64,000 nucleotides of DNA from Amycolatopsis echigonensis (lineage in GTDB: Bacteria; Actinomycetota; Actinomycetes; Mycobacteriales; Pseudonocardiaceae), in NCBI RefSeq assembly GCF_014174495.1, contig NZ_JACJHR010000023.1, positions 55,236 through 119,235 on the forward strand, in the 5' to 3' direction. The first letter of the stretch is position 1, and each line of letters starts with the position of its first letter. This document shows positions 9,471 to 19,206 of the stretch, in pieces. The notes beneath the pieces are model-generated. The model was not told the origin of the DNA. It saw only the letters and a program-made list of their open reading frames with translations, and made no database searches. A program made the translations under genes and the position numbers.

Positions 9471-9710
9471 ACCTGTTGTCCTGGCCCCTGCTCTCGTGCC
9501 TCGCCCGCGTCCCCACCGCGTGACGGCACTGCCCCAGCCCGTCTGCCTGCGACAATCGCCGTCCGGCCGCGCCCGGCGCGCCGGTCACCACCTCTGGCGG
9601 TTGTCTGGTAGGACTCCGACGGTACGGTAGCTGTGACCGGCGCAGGACGGGGACGACCACGCGCCGGATTCTTTGCACGCCTACACGTAACGCTGGGACT
9701 GTTGTCTGCG

Positions 9711-10283
9711 ATGGCCACTGTGGGGGATGGACTGGACGAGCCGGTCGCCGCCGCTGTCGAGGGAGACCCTCAGGCAGTCGAGCGGTTGCTGGCCGCCATT
9801 CGTCCCCTTGTGGTGCGGTATTGCCGCGCCAGGGTTGGCAGGCAGGAGCGTTCGTTCGCTTCGGCAGACGACGTTGCGCAGGAGGTGTGTCTCGCGGTGC
9901 TTACGGCCTTGCCTTCGTACCGTGACCAGGGCCGCCCCTTTCTCGCGTTCGTCTACGGGATCGCCCAGCACAAGGTCGCCGACGCGCACCGCGCCGCGGC
10001 TCGCAACCGGGCGGAGCCGGTCGCCGAGATCCCCGACGAGATCGAGGTCGGCGTCGGCCCGGAGCAGCGTGCTCTGCAGGGTGAGCTGAACGAGCGGATG
10101 GCGCAGTTGCTGCAGGTGCTGCCGGACAAACAGCGGGAAATCGTCGTTCTGCGGGTCGTGGTCGGGCTGTCGGCGGAGGAGACGGCGGAAGCCGTCGGTT
10201 CCACGCCGGGCGCCGTCCGCGTCGCCCAGCACCGGGCACTCGCCCGGCTGCGCAAGGTGCTTGCCGCCGAGGAGGTGATCTGA
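9711..10283 (+). CDS. sigD: ECF RNA polymerase sigma factor SigD
   Basis: Extracytoplasmic-function sigma factor of about 190 residues. The conserved region 2 (IRPLVVRYCRARVG...SADDVAQEVCLAVLTALPSYRDQGRPFLAFVYGIAQHKVADAHRAA) and region 4 (LPDKQREIVVLRVVVGLSAEETAEAVGSTPGAVRVAQHRALARLR) are nearly those of mycobacterial SigD. I favour the ATG at 9711 because homology begins there; a GTG at 9633 would add 26 residues. The next gene starts on the base after its stop and encodes the expected anti-sigma factor. In mycobacteria SigD is released when RsdA is cleaved and degraded. Confidence 0.92.
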   Translation: MATVGDGLDEPVAAAVEGDPQAVERLLAAIRPLVVRYCRARVGRQERSFASADDVAQEVCLAVLTALPSYRDQGRPFLAFVYGIAQHKVADAHRAAARNRAEPVAEIPDEIEVGVGPEQRALQGELNERMAQLLQVLPDKQREIVVLRVVVGLSAEETAEAVGSTPGAVRVAQHRALARLRKVLAAEEVI

Positions 10284-11219
10284 GTGACCGATCGCGAAGA
10301 CCGGGACAGAGACCTGTCACCTTCCGCCCAGGCCAGCGGCCTGACCGGGTACGACGCGGAAACCGATGGCGACCTTACGGCCATCCAGGCCGACGACGCG
10401 CTGCTCGACGCGCTCGGCGGGACCGATCCGGCTGTCGCCGACGGGCTCGGAGACCAGGAACTGAACGCGCTGCTGCTCGCGTGGCGCCGCGACATCGACA
10501 GCGAGCCGCTCGCCGAGCTGGTGGACGTCGACACCGCGGTCACCACGGTGAAGACGGCCACGCTGGCGCGCAAGTACCAAAGCCGCGGCCGCCGTCGCCG
10601 CTATCTCGTGCCGGTGGCCGCCGCGTGCGCCGCCGCCGCGATCGCCTTCACCGGCACCGGCCTCGCCGCCCGTGACGCCCAGCCCGGCGACACGCTGTGG
10701 GGCCTCACGAAGGTGCTGTACGCCGACCACGCCCGCTCCGTCGAGGCCGCCGCCGCGGCGAAGCTCGACCTGGAGAAGGCGAACCTGGCGCTGGCCGACA
10801 ACCGGCTCGCGGACGCCCGGCGCGCGCTCGCCGACGCGCAGGCCGCGCTCACCCAGGTCACCGACGCGGACAACCGCAACCAGCTCCTGCAGCAGCACCG
10901 TGAACTGGCCGCCCAGCTCGGTCAGCCGACCGCGCCGCCCTCGGGGCAGAAGTCGTCGACGCCGCCCGCTGTGCCGCCGGTGCACAACCCGGTCAGCAGC
11001 GCGGCGCAGCCGCCCGGCCAGTCGACGTCGCTGCCGGGCACCGGCAGCGACAATCCGCCGCCGGTCACCTCGGCGACACCGCTGCCGCCGGTCACGTCCA
11101 CGCCGAGTTCGCCGCCGCCGTCGCCGAGCGCCACCCCGAACGATCCGGGCACGGGCAGCAGTCCGCGCAACGAGTCGTCGCAGGGGGCACAGGCCCCGAA
11201 CGGCACCAGCGGTTCCTAG
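10284..11219 (+). CDS. rsdA: Anti-sigma-D factor RsdA (membrane-anchored)
   Basis: Single-pass membrane protein of 311 residues. The N-terminal cytoplasmic part (1-105) should carry the SigD-binding helices. A basic stop RGRRRR precedes one transmembrane helix (about 107-128). Outside the cell there is an Ala/Leu-rich coiled-coil segment (about 140-215) and a Pro/Ser/Thr-rich disordered tail. It has no zinc-binding HxxxCxxC, consistent with the RsdA type. The start codon (GTG) is the base after the sigD stop, so the two are translationally coupled. The mycobacterial orthologue occupies the same place (Rv3413c). Confidence 0.9.
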   Translation: MTDREDRDRDLSPSAQASGLTGYDAETDGDLTAIQADDALLDALGGTDPAVADGLGDQELNALLLAWRRDIDSEPLAELVDVDTAVTTVKTATLARKYQSRGRRRRYLVPVAAACAAAAIAFTGTGLAARDAQPGDTLWGLTKVLYADHARSVEAAAAAKLDLEKANLALADNRLADARRALADAQAALTQVTDADNRNQLLQQHRELAAQLGQPTAPPSGQKSSTPPAVPPVHNPVSSAAQPPGQSTSLPGTGSDNPPPVTSATPLPPVTSTPSSPPPSPSATPNDPGTGSSPRNESSQGAQAPNGTSGS

Positions 11220-11226
11220 CTTTTCC

Positions 11227-11259
11227 GAAGGTCCCGGCACGGACAGTGCCGGGACCTTC
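11227..11259 (+). terminator. Terminator of the sigD-rsdA operon
   Basis: A perfect 14-bp stem (11227-11240 with 11246-11259) with a 5-nt loop lies 8 nt after the rsdA stop and is followed by TTCG. Confidence 0.8.
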
Positions 11260-11478
11260 TTCGTATCGCCGGGCGAGGCTGGTTTTCGGAGAGCCCTACG
11301 AGACGGCCCACGGGGCAATGCTGCTCACGGTCATCCGGCAGGGCCGCCAGGGCGGGCCGGGGACGTCCGGTCGGTCAACGCGGACGGCGTGACCTGGACG
11401 CCCGCGGTCGATCAAGGGCCGAACCTGCCCGGGCGGGCGATGATCGCTCAGCCAGCGAAACACCATCGCTGCCCCAGG

Positions 11479-11521
11479 TTGTCCACAAGTCGACACACCT
11501 GTGGACAACGCCTGTGGACAA
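11479..11521. promoter_or_regulatory. Cluster of three perfect DnaA boxes
   Basis: The actinobacterial DnaA box TTGTCCACA occurs on the plus strand at 11479-11487 and, as TGTGGACAA, on the minus strand at 11500-11508 and 11513-11521. The last two start 13 nt apart. They lie in the 379-nt gap (11220-11598) between two convergent genes, flanked by hairpins and away from any start codon. No dnaA, dnaN or AT-rich unwinding region is nearby, so this is not a normal oriC. The rest of the gap shows nothing else. Confidence 0.7.
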
Positions 11522-11539
11522 CTGTGTGCACACATGAAG

Positions 11540-11571
11540 AAGGCCCTGGTGGCCAAGCTCACCAGGGCCTT
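11540..11571. terminator. Hairpin terminator of the DUF5319-like gene (usable in both directions)
   Basis: A 12-bp perfect stem (11540-11551 with 11560-11571) with an 8-nt loop ends 28 nt before the stop codon of the minus-strand gene. Confidence 0.7.
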
Positions 11572-11598
11572 TCCTCAGGCTGTGCGGAACCGAACGGG

Positions 11599-11985
11599 TC
11601 AGTACGCGCTTTCGTTCGCCGTGACCCCGTCCGCGAAACCGCGGCAGTAGTCCCAGCTCACGTAGTCGGCCGGGTTCGGGTCGAAGGCCGGCTCGTGCGG
11701 GCGCATCCGTCCGTCGGACAGCAGCTGCTCCAGGCTCGCGCGCAGCAGCGTCCAGTCGTGATAGTGGGGTTCGTCGCACTCGCCGCAGTCGACCACGATG
11801 CCGCGCACCCCGCGAGGCTCCAGGAGAGCCTGGTACACGGCGAGGTCGGACAGGTCGGCCAGCAGCTCGGTGCGCTCGTCCGCGCTGATCGGCTCTTCCA
11901 GGTGGTCGTCGGGGTCGGGGATGGCCCGGGCCGGATCGTCCGGGTCGTCCGCGAACGGATCGGGGGGCAACACATCGTGCGGCAC
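11599..11985 (-). CDS. DUF5319 family protein (Rv3412-like)
   Basis: Acidic protein of about 128 residues and unknown function. It begins LPPDPFADDPDDP and contains a conserved VVDCGECDEPHYHDWTLLR segment, in which two cysteines and two histidines could bind metal. HEPAFDPNPADYVSWDYCRGFADG follows. All these segments match M. tuberculosis Rv3412, which also lies between rsdA and guaB2. The start is uncertain: GTG at 11985 is used here and GTG at 11994 is equally possible; neither has a clear ribosome site. It diverges from guaB. Confidence 0.85.
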   Translation of the reverse strand: MPHDVLPPDPFADDPDDPARAIPDPDDHLEEPISADERTELLADLSDLAVYQALLEPRGVRGIVVDCGECDEPHYHDWTLLRASLEQLLSDGRMRPHEPAFDPNPADYVSWDYCRGFADGVTANESAY

Positions 11986-12046
11986 GGCCTGCACGGTACC
12001 CGGCGGGCCACCCACCCGGGCCAGGGCCCCGGCCTGGATATCATGA

Positions 12047-13645
<1,599 letters not shown>

Positions 13646-13654
13646 CCGACGCTG

Positions 13655-13715
13655 TTCGCCCGCTCCTTCTTCCCGCCACCCTGGATCTCCAGGTGACGGC
13701 GAGGGGAGCGGGCGA
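13655..13715. terminator. Possible long-loop hairpin between guaB and the MFS gene
   Basis: TTCGCCCGCTCC at 13655-13666 is exactly complementary to 13704-13715, with about 37 nt between. A smaller CTGGATCTCCAG palindrome sits in the loop. It lies between two convergent stop codons, so it may terminate from both sides. Confidence 0.35.
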
Positions 13716-13747
13716 ATGCGGTTTTCCGGCTACCGGCACCGGTTCGA

Positions 13748-14983
13748 TCAGGAATCCGTGCCGCGGACCGATTCCACCGCGCGAGTCTCGTTCTGAGCGC
13801 GGTTCCACCCGAGCAGCAGCAACGGCGTCGCCAGCATCAACGCGCCCGCCAGCCCGAGTGCGCCGCGCGTGCCCAGCCAGGCCGCCACCAAGCCCCACAG
13901 CAGCGTCAGCCCGGCCGTGCTGGCGCTGCCGCTGATCCGCCACGCGGACAACATCCGGCTCACGTACCCATCTTCGGTTTCCTCGAGCCGGTACGTGGCG
14001 ATGACCGTGTTGTACGCCGCCGCGCAGACGATCAGGCCGGACTCGACCGCCATCACCCAGAACAGCCCGCCGATCCCGGGCGGCACGAACGCCAGCAGCA
14101 CCACCCAGCACGACCGGGCCGTGGCGAGGATCGGCAGCAGTCGCACCCGGCCGTAGCGCGGCACCAGCCGGCGGGCGAGCCGGGATCCGACCAGGCCGCC
14201 GAGGCACGGGACGCCGAACGCGAGCCCGTACTGCCAGGTCGGCAGGCCGAGTTCGCCGAGCAGCAGCACCGCCAGCAGCGGTGCGGTGGCCATGATCAGG
14301 CCGTTGACCAGGCAGCTGTTGAGGAACAGCATCCGCAGCCGGGCGTGCCGGAAGAGATAGCGCCAGCCCTCGACCAGGTCGGCGGCTCGGAAAGCGGCCG
14401 GGCGGGCTGGCTTGGGCTCGCGGGTGCGGATCGTCGAGAGCGAGAGGGCGGACAGCAGGTAGCTGACCGCGTCCAGGAGCACGGTGGCGAGCGGGCCGAA
14501 GAACCCGATCGCCGCCCCGCCCGCCGGTGGACCGAGCGCGGTCGCGGTCCAGAGCGTGGTCTCGAACCGGCCGTTGGCGGTGAGCAGGTCTGGACCAGCC
14601 GCGAGTGATTTCAGATACGCGCCGCTCGCCGAGGTGAACGCGATGTTCGCCGCGGCCACGAGCACCGACACTGCCATGAGCTGGGCAAACGTCAGCATGT
14701 CCAGCAGATACGCGGGGAGCAGCGTGAGCAGAGCGGCGAAGCGGACGAGGTCCATGGCGATCAGAACCGGGCGTTTTCGCCGGAATTCGACCCATGGGCC
14801 GAGCGGGAGCGCGGCCAGCGAGCCCGCCGCCAGCCCGGCTCCGGCCAGCAGCGACACCTGCGCGGCACTGCTGTGCAGCACCCGTACCGCGACGATCGAG
14901 AAGGCGTCGAGGGCGAAATAGGTGCCCGCGATGCTGACCGCGTAGGCCAGCCACAGCCGGTGAAAGTCCTTGCCCAGCGCCAA
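13748..14983 (-). CDS. MFS transporter (EntS/MFS_3-like exporter)
   Basis: Integral membrane protein of 411 residues with about 12 hydrophobic helices in two halves, joined by a basic cytoplasmic loop (TIRTREPKPARPAAFRAADLVEGWRYLFRHARLR). The loop-2 motif PLGPWVEFRRKRPVLIAMDLVR and the WRYLFRHxxLR linker are typical of the drug/siderophore exporter branch. Substrate unknown. The start is TTG at 14983, preceded by GAGGGGGA at good spacing; an ATG farther in would lose the first helix. It is inserted between guaB and guaB3, which are closer in relatives, and diverges from guaB3. Confidence 0.85.
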   Translation of the reverse strand: MALGKDFHRLWLAYAVSIAGTYFALDAFSIVAVRVLHSSAAQVSLLAGAGLAAGSLAALPLGPWVEFRRKRPVLIAMDLVRFAALLTLLPAYLLDMLTFAQLMAVSVLVAAANIAFTSASGAYLKSLAAGPDLLTANGRFETTLWTATALGPPAGGAAIGFFGPLATVLLDAVSYLLSALSLSTIRTREPKPARPAAFRAADLVEGWRYLFRHARLRMLFLNSCLVNGLIMATAPLLAVLLLGELGLPTWQYGLAFGVPCLGGLVGSRLARRLVPRYGRVRLLPILATARSCWVVLLAFVPPGIGGLFWVMAVESGLIVCAAAYNTVIATYRLEETEDGYVSRMLSAWRISGSASTAGLTLLWGLVAAWLGTRGALGLAGALMLATPLLLLGWNRAQNETRAVESVRGTDS

Positions 14984-15154
14984 TTCCGTCCCCCTCGTTC
15001 AGCCGCGCAGCCAACCATCCGCCCGCGCCGGTGGCAAACAACCGCGCGCACAACCGGTGGTTGTCGCCACCGCAACGGTCCCCCGCGCGCAGGTCACCCG
15101 TGCCGACTCGCGACAATGGACCGCGTTGTCGTCAGGCGCGAGAAGGGACATCAC

Positions 15155-16294
15155 GTGCGGGATCTGGTCGAGATCGGCATGGGCCGCACCGCGCGGCGGG
15201 CGTATGACCTCGAGGACGTCGAGATCGTGCCGTCGCGGCGGACCCGGTCCTCGTCGGTGGTGTCCACTGCCTGGCAGATCGACGCGTACCGGTTCGACCT
15301 GCCGCTGGTCACCCACCCGACCGACGCGATCGTGTCGCCCGGGACCGCGGTGGCGATCGGCGAGCTGGGCGGCCTCGGCGTGCTCAACGCCGAAGGGCTG
15401 TGGGCCCGGCACGCGAACGTCGAGGAAGCGATCTTCCGCCTGGTGCGCGCGGCCGAGGACAGCGACGACCCGACCGCGGTCGTGCGCGAGCTGCAGGAGC
15501 TGCACTCCGCGCCGATCCGGCTCGACCTGCTGAGCGAGGCGATCAAGACGGTTCGCGAATCCGGCGTGACGGTGGCCGCGCGGGTCAGCCCGCAGCACGC
15601 CGCCGAGCTGACGCCGGACCTGATCGCCGCGGGCGTCGAGATCCTGGTCGTGCAGGGCACGATCATCTCGGCCGAGCACGTCCAGCGCGACGCGGAACCG
15701 CTCAACCTCAAGGAGTTCATCGGCCGCCTCGACGTGCCGGTGATCGCGGGCGGCGTGAGCGACTACCGCACGGCCATGCACCTGATGCGCACCGGCGCGG
15801 CGGGCGTGATCGTCGGGCACGGCTACACCGAGGGCGTCACCAGCACCGACCGCGTGCTCGGCATCGGCACCCCGATGGCGACGGCGATCGTGGACGCGGC
15901 GGCCGCCCGCCGCGACTACCTGGACGAGACCGGCGGCCGCTACGTGCACGTCCTCGCCGACGGCGGCATCACGACGTCCGGCGACATCGCGAAGGCGATC
16001 GCCTGCGGCGCGGACGCGGTCATGCTCGGCGCCCCGCTGGCGACCGCGTCGGACGCCCCGGGCCAGGGCCTGTACTGGACCGCCGCGGCGGCACACCCGT
16101 CGCTGCCGCGCTCGCGCGTGGTGGCCGGCCCCGACTCGGACTACGCGGTGGACCTGAAGACGCTGCTGTTCGGCCCGTCCTCGGACGCGGAGGGCGTGGT
16201 GAACCTGTTCGGCGCGCTGCGCCGCGCGATGGCGAAGACGGGGTACTCGGACCTGAAGGAGTTCCAGCGGGTGGGCCTGACCGTCCGCGGCTGA
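15155..16294 (+). CDS. guaB3: GuaB3 family IMP dehydrogenase-related protein
   Basis: Protein of 379 residues with the IMPDH TIM-barrel fold but no CBS domains. It matches actinobacterial GuaB3 (VEIGMGRTARRAYDLEDVEIVPSRRTRSS..., HLMRTGAAGVIVG, ETGGRYVHVLADGGITTSGD). The catalytic Cys loop GSICTT of true IMPDH is absent: the corresponding stretch reads GHGYTEGVTSTDRVLG. Enzymatic activity is therefore uncertain; in mycobacteria only GuaB2 is the proven IMPDH. GTG at 15155 follows GAAGGGA. The order guaB-guaB3-choD is the mycobacterial order. Confidence 0.92.
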   Translation: MRDLVEIGMGRTARRAYDLEDVEIVPSRRTRSSSVVSTAWQIDAYRFDLPLVTHPTDAIVSPGTAVAIGELGGLGVLNAEGLWARHANVEEAIFRLVRAAEDSDDPTAVVRELQELHSAPIRLDLLSEAIKTVRESGVTVAARVSPQHAAELTPDLIAAGVEILVVQGTIISAEHVQRDAEPLNLKEFIGRLDVPVIAGGVSDYRTAMHLMRTGAAGVIVGHGYTEGVTSTDRVLGIGTPMATAIVDAAAARRDYLDETGGRYVHVLADGGITTSGDIAKAIACGADAVMLGAPLATASDAPGQGLYWTAAAAHPSLPRSRVVAGPDSDYAVDLKTLLFGPSSDAEGVVNLFGALRRAMAKTGYSDLKEFQRVGLTVRG

Positions 16295-16303
16295 CGTTTT
16301 CTT

Positions 16304-16342
16304 AACGGGCCCGTCGCGGGGATCTCCCGCGGCGGGCCCGTT
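16304..16342 (+). terminator. Hairpin after guaB3
   Basis: Outer stem AACGGGCCCG/CGGGCCCGTT and inner stem CGCGGG/CCCGCG form a 39-nt hairpin starting 9 nt after the guaB3 stop. No T run follows. Confidence 0.75.
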
Positions 16343-16417
16343 GCTATGCCCAGGTGGTGTAACCCGTCAGTAACTTACCTCTGGTCAGCCGGACTTCCGG
16401 GGGTTACCCTCCTACCT

Positions 16418-18124
16418 GTGACTGCCAGTAACACCACCACCGCGCGGCAAGAACCCGACTACGACGTCCTCGTGGTCGGTTCCGGGTTCGGCGGCAGCGT
16501 CGCGGCGTTGCGGCTGACCGAGAAGGGCTACCGCGTCGCGGTGGTCGAGGCGGGCAGGCGATTCGCCGACGACGAGTTCGCCACAACGTCCTGGGATCTC
16601 AAGCGCTACCTCTGGGCCCCGCAGCTCGGCTGTTACGGCATCCAGCGCATCCACATGCTCAACGACGTGATGGTGCTGGCCGGCGCGGGCGTCGGCGGCG
16701 GTTCGCTGGTGTACGCGAACACGCTGTACCGGCCGCTCAAGCCGTTCTACCAAGACCGGCAGTGGGCGCACATCACCGACTGGGAAAGCGAACTCGCGCC
16801 GCACTACGACCAGGCCAGCCGCATGCTCGGCGTCGTCACGAACCCGACGATCACGCCGTCCGACGTGGTGATGCGGGACGTCGCGAAGAAGATGGGCGTC
16901 GAGGATTCGTTCCACGCCACGCCGGTCGGGGTGTATTTCGGCAAACCGGGCGAGACGGTGAAGGATCCGTATTTCGGCGGTGCCGGGCCGGATCGGGTCG
17001 GGTGCACCGAATGCGGTTCGTGCATGACCGGCTGCCGGGTCGGCGCGAAGAACACACTGGTGAAGAACTATCTGTACCTCGCGGAGAAGGACGGCGCGAA
17101 GGTCATTCCGCTGACCACGGTGACGTCGGTAAGCCCGCGCAGCAACGGTTACGCGATCACCCTGCAGAAAACCGGCACTCGTTCACGGCGGTTCCGGACG
17201 ACGGTCACGGCGTCGCAGGTGGTGTTCGCCGCGGGTACCTGGGGCACGCAGAACCTGTTGCACCGCATGAAGGACACGGCCGTGCTGCCGAAGTTGTCGC
17301 AGCGGCTCGGAGAATTGACGCGGACGAATTCCGAGGCGATTATCGGCGCGGGGCGGACCACTGTGGACCCCGAACGGGACTTCAGTCGCGGTGTCGCGAT
17401 CACGTCGTCGATTCATCCGGACGAGAACACGCACATCGAACCGGTGCGTTACGGCAAGGGCAGCAATGCGATGAGCATGCTGCAAACCGTTGCCACCGAC
17501 GGGTCTTCGAGCGTTCCGCGCTGGCGGCAGGCGCTCACGTTCCTGGCCAAGCACCCGGTGCAGTCGGCGAAACTGCTCAACGCGTACCGGTGGAGCGAGC
17601 GCACGGTGATTCTGCTGGTGATGCAGAGCCTCGACAATTCCATCACCACCTACACCAAACCCGGCCTGTTCGGACGGCGGAAGTACACGTCGAAACAGGG
17701 GCACGGCGAGCCCAACCCGAGCTTCATCCCGGCGGGCTACGAGGCGAACCTCCTTACCGCGGAACGGATCGACGGCATGCCGGGCGGCACGTGGGGCGAG
17801 ATTTTCGACATCCCGCTCACCGCGCACTTCATCGGCGGCGTGCCGATCGGCGACAGCGCCGAGACCGGCGTGATCGACCCGTACCACCGGGTCTACGGCT
17901 ATCCTGGTCTGTCCGTTGTGGACGGTTCGGCGATCACCGCGAACCTCGGGGTGAACCCGTCGCTCACCATCACCGCGCAGGCCGAGCGGGCGTTCTCGTT
18001 CTGGCCCAACAAGGGCGAGGCCGACCAGCGCCCGGAGCAGAGCAGCGGGTACGCCCGGATGGATCCGATCGCGCCGAAGAACCCGGCAGTTCCGGCGAAC
18101 GCGCCCGCGGCATTGCGCCGTTGA
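16418..18124 (+). CDS. choD: GMC-family oxidoreductase, cholesterol oxidase-like ChoD
   Basis: FAD-dependent oxidoreductase of 568 residues. The dinucleotide-binding GSGFGGS lies at residues 21-27. LAGAGVGGGSLVYANTLY and the C-terminal DIPLTAHFIGGVPIGD...YPGLSVVDGSAITANLGVNPSLTITAQAER are the GMC signatures. Nearly every block matches mycobacterial ChoD (Rv3409c), annotated as cholesterol oxidase, though its role in cholesterol breakdown is disputed. A cluster of four cysteines (GCTECGSCMTGC, about residues 195-206) is unusual for a plain flavoenzyme and could hold metal. The GTG at 16418 has no ribosome site but sits about 8 nt after a TACCCT -10-like box, so the mRNA may be leaderless. Confidence 0.88.
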   Translation: MTASNTTTARQEPDYDVLVVGSGFGGSVAALRLTEKGYRVAVVEAGRRFADDEFATTSWDLKRYLWAPQLGCYGIQRIHMLNDVMVLAGAGVGGGSLVYANTLYRPLKPFYQDRQWAHITDWESELAPHYDQASRMLGVVTNPTITPSDVVMRDVAKKMGVEDSFHATPVGVYFGKPGETVKDPYFGGAGPDRVGCTECGSCMTGCRVGAKNTLVKNYLYLAEKDGAKVIPLTTVTSVSPRSNGYAITLQKTGTRSRRFRTTVTASQVVFAAGTWGTQNLLHRMKDTAVLPKLSQRLGELTRTNSEAIIGAGRTTVDPERDFSRGVAITSSIHPDENTHIEPVRYGKGSNAMSMLQTVATDGSSSVPRWRQALTFLAKHPVQSAKLLNAYRWSERTVILLVMQSLDNSITTYTKPGLFGRRKYTSKQGHGEPNPSFIPAGYEANLLTAERIDGMPGGTWGEIFDIPLTAHFIGGVPIGDSAETGVIDPYHRVYGYPGLSVVDGSAITANLGVNPSLTITAQAERAFSFWPNKGEADQRPEQSSGYARMDPIAPKNPAVPANAPAALRR

Positions 18125-18138
18125 CCTAAGATCGTCCG

Positions 18139-18828
18139 GTGACGACTGCGGCGCTGGACCGGATCCGGGAACTGCACGACGAGTGGGCACGCGTCGCCGA
18201 GGCACTGCCGGACGCGGCGTTCGGCGAGCCGAGCGCGTTGCCCGGCTGGACGCGTGCGCATCTGTTCACCCACCTCGCACGCAACGCCGACGCCCTCGGC
18301 AACCTGCTGACCTGGGCCGAAACCGGGGTCGAGCGGTCGATGTACGGCCCCGGCAACGCCCGGGACGACGACATCGAGGCCGGGGCCGGTCGCGCCCCGG
18401 CGGAGATCGTGGCCGACCTGGTGGCATCCGGGAAGCGGCTGACTGACCACGCCGCACGGCTCTCGGACGAGGCGTGGGCAGCGCGGGTGCGGCACCGGCA
18501 CGGCGGCGAACTGACCGGCGCGGACGTGCTTACCCTGCGGCTGTCCGAGACCACCATCCACCTCGCCGACCTCGACGCCGGCCACGATCTCGACAGCGCC
18601 ACCGCATTGCTCGGAGACCACCTCGACGCGGTGATCGCGACGCTGATCCGGATGTGCCCGCGTCCGTTGCCCTCGTTCCGGATCACCGACGGAGTTCGCA
18701 CCTGGACCCTCGGCGAGGGCGGTGACCTCGTCACCGGCACGCCGGGCTCGGTGCTGGCCTGGCTGACCGGCCGCGGCGACAGTTCCGCGCTTTCCGGGCC
18801 GGTGCCGGAGATGGCTCCGCTGCTCTGA
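18139..18828 (+). CDS. Mycothiol-dependent maleylpyruvate isomerase-like (DinB superfamily) protein
   Basis: Protein of 229 residues with the metal-binding four-helix MDMPI/DinB fold. The expected ligand triad is visible: His45 (LFTHLARNAD) and Glu137/His141 (SETTIHLADL). The C-terminal part is the MDMPI-type domain (FRITDGVRTWTLGEGGDLVTGTPGSVLAWLTGR). Family members use mycothiol to isomerise or detoxify small molecules; which reaction occurs here cannot be told. The GTG start lies 14 nt after the choD stop, so it may be co-transcribed with choD. Confidence 0.82.
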   Translation: MTTAALDRIRELHDEWARVAEALPDAAFGEPSALPGWTRAHLFTHLARNADALGNLLTWAETGVERSMYGPGNARDDDIEAGAGRAPAEIVADLVASGKRLTDHAARLSDEAWAARVRHRHGGELTGADVLTLRLSETTIHLADLDAGHDLDSATALLGDHLDAVIATLIRMCPRPLPSFRITDGVRTWTLGEGGDLVTGTPGSVLAWLTGRGDSSALSGPVPEMAPLL

Positions 18829-18836
18829 CCGAGCCT

Positions 18837-19169
18837 TCAGCCGGCTTGCCGGGCGGCGGCGAGTTCGTCGTCGCCCCCGACGATGCCCAGTTGCTGCAGG
18901 ATGGCGAGCCGGTCGGTCTGGATGTCGAGTTCGGAAATCCGGCCGCCGGTCACCCGCGCGAGGACGAAACCGCGCCACGTTCCGCGTTTGCCGGTCGCGA
19001 ACCCTCTGCGGTAGTAGCCGGTGTTGGTCGCGGTGAGCGTCACCGTGGCCGCGACCCGGTCGCCTTCGGCGAGCAGTGAATCGACGTCCACCCGCAGGTC
19101 CGGGAACGCGGTCAGCATCTGCGTCCAGCCGGTGCGGAACGCGGCGAGCCCGTCGGTCGACGAGAACAG
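18837..19169 (-). pseudogene. 5'-truncated SnoaL/NTF2-like gene
   Basis: The frame encodes the last two thirds of a SnoaL-like (NTF2 fold) domain: FRTGWTQMLTAFPDLRVDV, LLAEGDRVAATVTLTATNTG and RVTGGRISELDIQTDRLAILQQLG. The usual first 35-40 residues (helix plus FxxxVVNxxD region) are absent. Upstream, the frame runs into the TetR operator and a stop, and no normal start codon lies before the homologous part; ATG at 19118 would begin mid-domain. I read it as a remnant cut off when the TetR/flavoprotein cassette arrived. A CTG start at 19169 giving 110 residues is the alternative. Confidence 0.5.
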
Positions 19170-19175
19170 TGCTAC

Positions 19176-19188
19176 CTTACGCCGTAAG
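19176..19188. promoter_or_regulatory. TetR operator palindrome
   Basis: The 13-nt perfect palindrome CTTACGCCGTAAG lies 19 nt upstream of the TetR start codon and overlaps a TACCTT -10-like box at 19173-19178. This is the typical position for self-repression. Confidence 0.7.
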
Positions 19189-19206
19189 AAACGTCAAGGG
19201 GGACCA

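Noticed and set aside
11479..11521. Chromosomal replication origin
   Set aside because: Three DnaA boxes are present, but there is no AT-rich unwinding region and no dnaA/dnaN/recF/gyrB genes nearby.
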